From NCBI GenBank assembly GCA_025354885.1, contig JANXLY010000025.1:1-55161 (forward strand): 55,161 nucleotides of DNA, given 5' to 3'. Source of the DNA: Acidobacteriota bacterium (GTDB taxonomy: Bacteria > Acidobacteriota > Terriglobia > Bryobacterales > Bryobacteraceae). Shown here one piece after another: positions 50,699 through 55,161 of the stretch. Position 1 is the first letter of the stretch. Each line of letters opens with the position of its first letter. The translations under genes and the position numbers were made by a program. The notes under the pieces are model-generated. The model saw only the letters and a list, made by a program, of their open reading frames with translations, searched no databases and had not been told where the DNA came from.

Positions 50699-53600
50699 CA
50701 GAGAGTGGCTGGGAGTTCTTGCGGCTGGTGGGCAGCGCGGGAGGCCAGTTTTTCAATGTAGAGGTAGACAACAGGCGTGATGTAGAGGGTGAGGAGCTGC
50801 GAGACGATCAGGCCGCCAACGACAGCAAGGCCGAGAGGCCGCCGTGCTTCGCTGCCAGCGCCGAAGCCAACAGCGATCGGGAGGGTGCCGAGGAGTGCGC
50901 ACATCGTGGTCATCATGATGGGACGGAAACGCTGGATGCAGCCTTCAAAAATAGCGTCTTCAGCAGACATTCCCTCACGGCGGGACATGATGGCGAAATC
51001 CACCATCATGATTGCATTCTTCTTTACGATACCGATCAGCAGGATGATGCCCACAAAGGAGAAGAGGTTCAGGTCCTGGTTGAAGATGAGCAGGGTAAGG
51101 AGTGCGCCGAGGCCGGCCGAGGGAAGGCCGGAAAGAATTGTAATGGGGTGTATGAAGCTCTCGTAGAGGACGCCGAGGACCAGGTAAATGACGAGGATCG
51201 CGATGCCAAGCAGGATGGCAAGGCCTCCGACAGATTTTTGAAATGCTGAGGCAGTTCCCTGATAAGAGAAGGAGACGGTGTCAGGGAGGCCGATCTCGCG
51301 CGCGGCTTCATCAACCTGCTCCGTGACCTGGCTCAGGGAGACGCCAGGCTTGGCATTGAACTGGATGTTGACGGCGGGGAGCTGGCCGATGTGGTTGACG
51401 CTGAGAGGAGCCACGCCCTGGATCTCACGCGTGACAGCTGACAAAGGAATCAGCTTGCCGGTGTTCGAGCGGACATACAGTTTTGACAGCCCGGCAGGAT
51501 CGCGGCGAAAGGCGGGCAGCACCTCCATGATGACGTCGTACTCATTGGCAGGAGCGCTAATGGTTGAGACGCGCCGGTTGCCATAGGCGTCGTAAAGAGT
51601 GTTCGCGATCTGCTCTGGAGTTACGCCGAGGGAGAAGGCGCGATCACGGTCGATATCAACATTCACGCGCGGGTTGTTGAGTTGGAGGTCGCTGTAGACC
51701 TCGGCGAGGGCGGGGAGTGCACGGAGCCTGGCTTCGAGCTTTGGTGCCCACTGGTAAAGGGTGCTGGTTTCGGCGTCCTGCAGCGCAACAGAATATTGAT
51801 AGCGAGATTCGCTCTGTCCGAGGGTGAGCATGGGAGGCGGCTGCAGGAAGACGTTAAAGCCTGGGATCTGGGCGAAGTCCTTCTGCAACTGAGCGACGAT
51901 TTCGGTGGCGTGCGGGCGTTTCTTGTCGCGCGTGAAGTGGATGAAGAGGAAGCCCCCTCTCTCGCCGCCAATGCCGGTACCGAACTGGCCAACATAGGGG
52001 TTCTTCTGGACGATTCGAAGCACCTGTTCCTGAAGCTTGACTGACTCTTCAAACGAGGTGTCCTGGGCGGCTTCTGTGCCGCCGAAGACCATTCCGGTAT
52101 CAACAGTTGGAACGAAACTCTTGGGCATCACATAGAAGAGCCAGCCGGTAACGACGGTGAGGGCAAGCGTAGCGATGAGAGCGACGAAACGGAAGCGCAA
52201 GACAGTGGTGAGCGTGCGGCGGTAAAACTTGTTCATTCCGTCGAAAAAGCGTTCGGTGAGGAGGTAGAGGTGGCCTGTGGGTTTCTCGTGCCGGAGAAAA
52301 CGACTGCAAAGCATCGGGGTAAGCGAGAGCGAAATTAGCCCGGAGATCAGGATTGCGACTGCGATAGTGATCGAGAACTCACGCAAGAGTCGGCCGATGA
52401 TGCCCTCCAGAAAGAGCACGGGAATGAAGACGGCGACGAGCGAGACGGTCATCGAGACGATAGTGAAGCTGACTTCGCGGGCACCTTCGTAAGCGGCCAG
52501 CATACGCGTTTTGCCCATTTCCATGTGACGGACGATGTTCTCGAGCATGACAATGGCGTCGTCGACGACGAAGCCGACCGAGAGGGTCATGGCCATCATG
52601 GAGAGCGAGTCGATCGTGAAGTCGAGGAGCTTCATGGCGGCGAAAGTGCCAAGCAGAGAGAGCGGGACAGCGAGGCTTGGGATGACTGTAGCCGAGACGT
52701 TGCGAAGAAAGACGAAGATTACGAAAATTACCAGACCGATAGTGAGGAGGAGTGTGAACTTGACGTCTTCAATCGATTCACGGATGTTTCTGGATGCGTC
52801 AAATTCGACATCGAGGTTGATACCGGCGGGCATGTTCTGGCGGAGGTTGGGGAGCTGACGTTTGACTTCGTCAACTACAGCAACGGTGTTGGCATCCGGT
52901 TGTTTCTGCACCGCCACAATCATGCCGAGTTTTCCGTTGACCCAAAAGACGCTCCGCTCAAAGTTCACGCTATCGCGAACTCGGGCCACGTCTTCGAGGC
53001 GCACGGGATTGCCGTTGCGGTAAGCGACGATCATGGGTTTGAACTGGTCAGCCGTACTCAGTTGGCTGTTCGATTGAACGGTGTAGGCCTTGGTGATGCC
53101 GTGCATGGAACCGGCAGGCAAGTTTACGTTTTGCTGGGCGAAGGCGGCGCGGACTTCTTCGAGGCCCACCTGACGGGAGGCGAGCCGGTCGGGATCAATC
53201 TCTACGCGGACTGCATATTTCTGACCTCCAAAGACGTTGATCTGGGCGACTCCGTTGAGCATCGAGAGACGGCGACCAATCATGTTTTCCGCATACTCGT
53301 TGAGGGCGGCGAGAGTCATTGTTTCAGAGGTGAGTGCGAGGAATACGACAGGGCGGGAGGCTGGATTGACCTTTTTGAAGGAAGGTGGCGCGAGCATGTT
53401 GTGGGGAAGCTCGCCAGTGGCCCGGGAGATGGCAGACTGAACGTCGAGGGCGGCGGAATCGATGGTACGGCTGAAGTCGAACTGCAGGGTGATGGTAGTG
53501 CTGGCGTTCGTGTTGGACGACGACATGCTTTCCACGCCAGCGATGTTCGAGAAGGCTTTCTCAAGCGGAGTTGCTACAGAAGACGCCATAATGTCGGGGT

Positions 53601-53763
53601 TGGCACCAGGCAAACTCGCGGTGACCTGAATGGTGGGATATTCGACAGGCGGAAGGTCACTTACGGGAAGACTGAAATAGCTGATGAGACCGAAACCGAA
53701 TAGTGCAGCCATCAGCAACGATGTGGCAACGACGCGGCGGATGAAGAAGTCTGTGATGGACAT
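50698..53763 (-). CDS. RND efflux transporter, inner-membrane subunit (MdtB/MdtC-like)
   Basis: A 1021-residue multidrug-type RND permease. TM1 (VVATSLLMAALFGFGLISYF), the pore-domain opener PVSDLPPVEYPTIQVTASLPGANP, SSTNASTTITLQF-type strands, the proton-relay motif GFVVDDAIVMLENIVRHMEMG, and C-terminal helices (MCALLGTLPIAVGFG, GLIVSQLLTLYITPVVYLY) are all in place. It most resembles the HAE1 family (MdtABC). It lies six bases after its adaptor, whose gene is upstream. No TolC-like gene is next to it, and the following gene is a glycosyltransferase. The coding strand here is pyrimidine-rich. Confidence 0.93.
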   Translation of the reverse strand: MSITDFFIRRVVATSLLMAALFGFGLISYFSLPVSDLPPVEYPTIQVTASLPGANPDIMASSVATPLEKAFSNIAGVESMSSSNTNASTTITLQFDFSRTIDSAALDVQSAISRATGELPHNMLAPPSFKKVNPASRPVVFLALTSETMTLAALNEYAENMIGRRLSMLNGVAQINVFGGQKYAVRVEIDPDRLASRQVGLEEVRAAFAQQNVNLPAGSMHGITKAYTVQSNSQLSTADQFKPMIVAYRNGNPVRLEDVARVRDSVNFERSVFWVNGKLGMIVAVQKQPDANTVAVVDEVKRQLPNLRQNMPAGINLDVEFDASRNIRESIEDVKFTLLLTIGLVIFVIFVFLRNVSATVIPSLAVPLSLLGTFAAMKLLDFTIDSLSMMAMTLSVGFVVDDAIVMLENIVRHMEMGKTRMLAAYEGAREVSFTIVSMTVSLVAVFIPVLFLEGIIGRLLREFSITIAVAILISGLISLSLTPMLCSRFLRHEKPTGHLYLLTERFFDGMNKFYRRTLTTVLRFRFVALIATLALTVVTGWLFYVMPKSFVPTVDTGMVFGGTEAAQDTSFEESVKLQEQVLRIVQKNPYVGQFGTGIGGERGGFLFIHFTRDKKRPHATEIVAQLQKDFAQIPGFNVFLQPPPMLTLGQSESRYQYSVALQDAETSTLYQWAPKLEARLRALPALAEVYSDLQLNNPRVNVDIDRDRAFSLGVTPEQIANTLYDAYGNRRVSTISAPANEYDVIMEVLPAFRRDPAGLSKLYVRSNTGKLIPLSAVTREIQGVAPLSVNHIGQLPAVNIQFNAKPGVSLSQVTEQVDEAAREIGLPDTVSFSYQGTASAFQKSVGGLAILLGIAILVIYLVLGVLYESFIHPITILSGLPSAGLGALLTLLIFNQDLNLFSFVGIILLIGIVKKNAIMMVDFAIMSRREGMSAEDAIFEGCIQRFRPIMMTTMCALLGTLPIAVGFGAGSEARRPLGLAVVGGLIVSQLLTLYITPVVYLYIEKLASRAAHQPQELPATL

Positions 53764-53768
53764 GGCGT

Positions 53769-54977
53769 TCAGTTCGCAGCTTGAGCGCCGGCTGAGAGCA
53801 GTCGAACTTTGGCGTTCGCTGTGAGTCGTTTTTGACCTTCAGAAATGATTGTTTCACCGGTCTTGAGGCCAGATCCGATGACGGCATGCTCCGCTTGTCC
53901 GGCGGGAGTATAAAGACGGAGAACGCTGACATCGCGAATGGAAACGGTTGAGTCAGCCTGGTTCAAGATCCAGACATACTTGCCTCGGGGGCCAGTCTGG
54001 ACGGCTTGCGATGAAACAAGGACAACGCCGTGCTCAAGGCTGAGACGGGCGTTGATATTGACGAACTGGCCCGGCCACAGGACGCGATCAGAGTTCGGGA
54101 AAAGGGCTTTGAGTTTGATACCCCCTGTGGTGGGGTCGACGGTGTTGTCGATGAACTGGAGTGCGCCGGTGGAAGAATGATCGCCAGTCGTGGCGGTGAT
54201 TGTGAGTGGTTGCTGGAGCTGGTATTTGCGGACCTGCGGCAACAACTGCTCTGGCAGCGAGAATGCGATTTGAACCGGGGTGGACTGAAGGAGAGTGACG
54301 AGGGTGTTGTCGTTTGCTCGGGCGAGACTGCCTTCTTTCGTAGCGATGTCGCCTGCGCGGCCGGAGATTGGGGCGAGTACTTTGGTGTAGTCGAGCAGGA
54401 GGCGGGCGGCCTGGAGACGTGCGCGTTCGGCGCTCTCTGCAGCCTTCGCGCTTTCGAGGGCGGCGCGGTTGGCATCGACTGCGGCCTTGGCGGCATCTGC
54501 GTTGGACTGAGCCTGGTCTGCTTGTTCACGGGACGTGATGCCCTCTTTGAAGAGCTTGAGGGTGCGGGCAGCGATTGCATCGATGTTCTTCAGGTTGGCA
54601 AGATCGCGGGTGATGTTGGCGTCGGCCTGCTTGCCGAGAGCAACGTCGCGGGTGATGTTGGCTTCAATTTCGGTGATCTGACGGTGAATGGGTTCTGCGT
54701 CAAGCTCAAAGAGGAGCTGGCCCTGGCGGACATCTTGTCCTTCGGTGAAGTGGACCTTGATGATGGGGGCAGTGAGGCGTGCCTTGACTTCGATGGTGGA
54801 GCTTGCTTCGACGGTGCCGATGGAGGAAATCTCAAGAGGGACATCAGCGGTAAAGGCTTGGACAGTGCGTACGGCTTGGGGGGCGTTGGCAGATGCCGGG
54901 GCGGCTTGGCGGTTGCAGGAGAAGCTCAGCGCTGTAGCAAGGGCGAACAGGGCAGATTTATTACATGAGGAAGACAC
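53769..54977 (-). CDS. RND efflux periplasmic adaptor lipoprotein
   Basis: A 402-residue membrane fusion protein for the adjacent pump. Lipoprotein-like signal ending in SFSCNRQ. It then has a beta strand (VEASSTIEVKARLTAPIIKVHFTEGQDVRQGQLLFEL), a long helical hairpin with A- and K-rich heptads (about 100-205), the second lipoyl half (VLAPISGRAGDIATKEGSLAR), a barrel (LVTLLQSTPVQIAFSLPEQLL), and the C-terminal VIGSGLKTGETIISEGQKRL. Start is GTG 54977, with no clear Shine-Dalgarno but the correct family N-terminus. Just upstream lies a 16-base near-palindrome. Confidence 0.9.
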   Translation of the reverse strand: MSSSCNKSALFALATALSFSCNRQAAPASANAPQAVRTVQAFTADVPLEISSIGTVEASSTIEVKARLTAPIIKVHFTEGQDVRQGQLLFELDAEPIHRQITEIEANITRDVALGKQADANITRDLANLKNIDAIAARTLKLFKEGITSREQADQAQSNADAAKAAVDANRAALESAKAAESAERARLQAARLLLDYTKVLAPISGRAGDIATKEGSLARANDNTLVTLLQSTPVQIAFSLPEQLLPQVRKYQLQQPLTITATTGDHSSTGALQFIDNTVDPTTGGIKLKALFPNSDRVLWPGQFVNINARLSLEHGVVLVSSQAVQTGPRGKYVWILNQADSTVSIRDVSVLRLYTPAGQAEHAVIGSGLKTGETIISEGQKRLTANAKVRLLSAGAQAAN

Positions 54978-54984
54978 TGGTGAA

Positions 54985-55000
54985 GTTATCTTAAGTTAAC
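54985..55000. promoter_or_regulatory. candidate operator palindrome before the adaptor/RND operon
   Basis: GTTATCTTAAGTTAAC pairs with itself in seven of eight positions (only the fifth pair fails). It is an A/T-rich island in G/C-rich surroundings and lies seven bases upstream of the GTG start, where a repressor of the TetR or MarR type could bind. No regulator gene is visible in the window. Sequence beyond it, to 55161, shows no gene I can support. Confidence 0.4.
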
Positions 55001-55161
55001 ATGCGGGGACGAGAGGGATGGGCTTGCGGCAGCGATTCCGCAACCAACCGTAAAGCTGTGCGCAACTCCTGTGAAAGTGGTGGGATGGAGGATTTGCGAG
55101 GGGAGCAGCAGAGTCGCGTTGGGTGTTTTTGGTCTACGAGATGCGGAAAAGAGGAAACTGG

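Noticed and set aside
52525-53703. Long forward frame opposite the RND gene
   Set aside because: It lies antisense to a full-length RND pump and has no recognisable domain; it is a shadow of codon usage, as are 54030-54968, 39250-40392 and 14234-15100.
1-55161. tRNA, rRNA, CRISPR or insertion-sequence features
   Set aside because: No T-loop/anticodon pattern, no spaced direct repeats and no transposase motifs were noticed by eye; a covariance-model scan would be decisive.

Overview
The window looks like chromosome from a Gram-negative, probably aerobic heterotroph. Acidobacteriota, in the Bryobacterales/Solibacter neighbourhood, is my best guess. This is inference from gene content: a bacillithiol-synthesis bshC, a fused 3-dehydroquinate dehydratase/shikimate dehydrogenase, many secreted hydrolases, two RND pumps, and outer-membrane genes (OmpH, TolC, LolA-like). 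I saw no rRNA, tRNA, CRISPR array, insertion sequence or prophage. Genes are tightly packed, and many neighbours share start and stop bases (TAATG, ATGA, TGATG).

Left part (1-12.4 kb). A truncated reverse gene and a possible lipoprotein are followed by a complete L-threonate/four-carbon sugar-acid operon (ltnD-otnK-otnC-otnI). A divergent GntR/FadR-type regulator faces it across a gap with two candidate operator half-palindrome sites. A reverse cluster groES-ompH-membrane protein-GYD protein ends at a strong terminator. A decayed sulfatase lies next to a purple-acid-phosphatase-like enzyme, then a PAP2 phosphatase and a LolA-like protein.

Middle (12.4-42.4 kb). A PepSY-tolC-adaptor-RND operon is divergent from an OmpR-type two-component system, with an 11-bp-spaced direct repeat between them. 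Next come a prepilin peptidase, a ZIP transporter, an amidase with a tiny secreted companion, aroDE, a DeoC-like protein lacking the Schiff-base lysine, an S9 peptidase, a frameshifted DinB gene, a sialidase-like protein, and an AbrB/ATPase pair. These are followed by an M3 peptidase, threonine aldolase, a broken vapBC toxin-antitoxin pair, hemW, cyaY, bshC, an HpcH aldolase, and an ABC transporter joined to an AttH-type lipocalin protein.

Right part (42.4-55.2 kb). All genes are on the reverse strand: a shrunken Pat-like acetyltransferase, an ABC-2 polysaccharide-type permease with an unusual N-terminal domain, a glycosyltransferase-methyltransferase fusion, a DUF3108 protein, two more glycosyltransferases, and a second RND pump with its adaptor. 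GC skew of the + strand changes sign near 48.7-49.9 kb, from C-rich to G-rich, whichever strand is coding.

The most informative observations are the vapBC fossil, in which one transition appears to have removed both the antitoxin stop and the toxin start; the skew switch; the sulfatase remnant; the PepSY/two-component-controlled pump; and several enzymes that have lost key catalytic parts.
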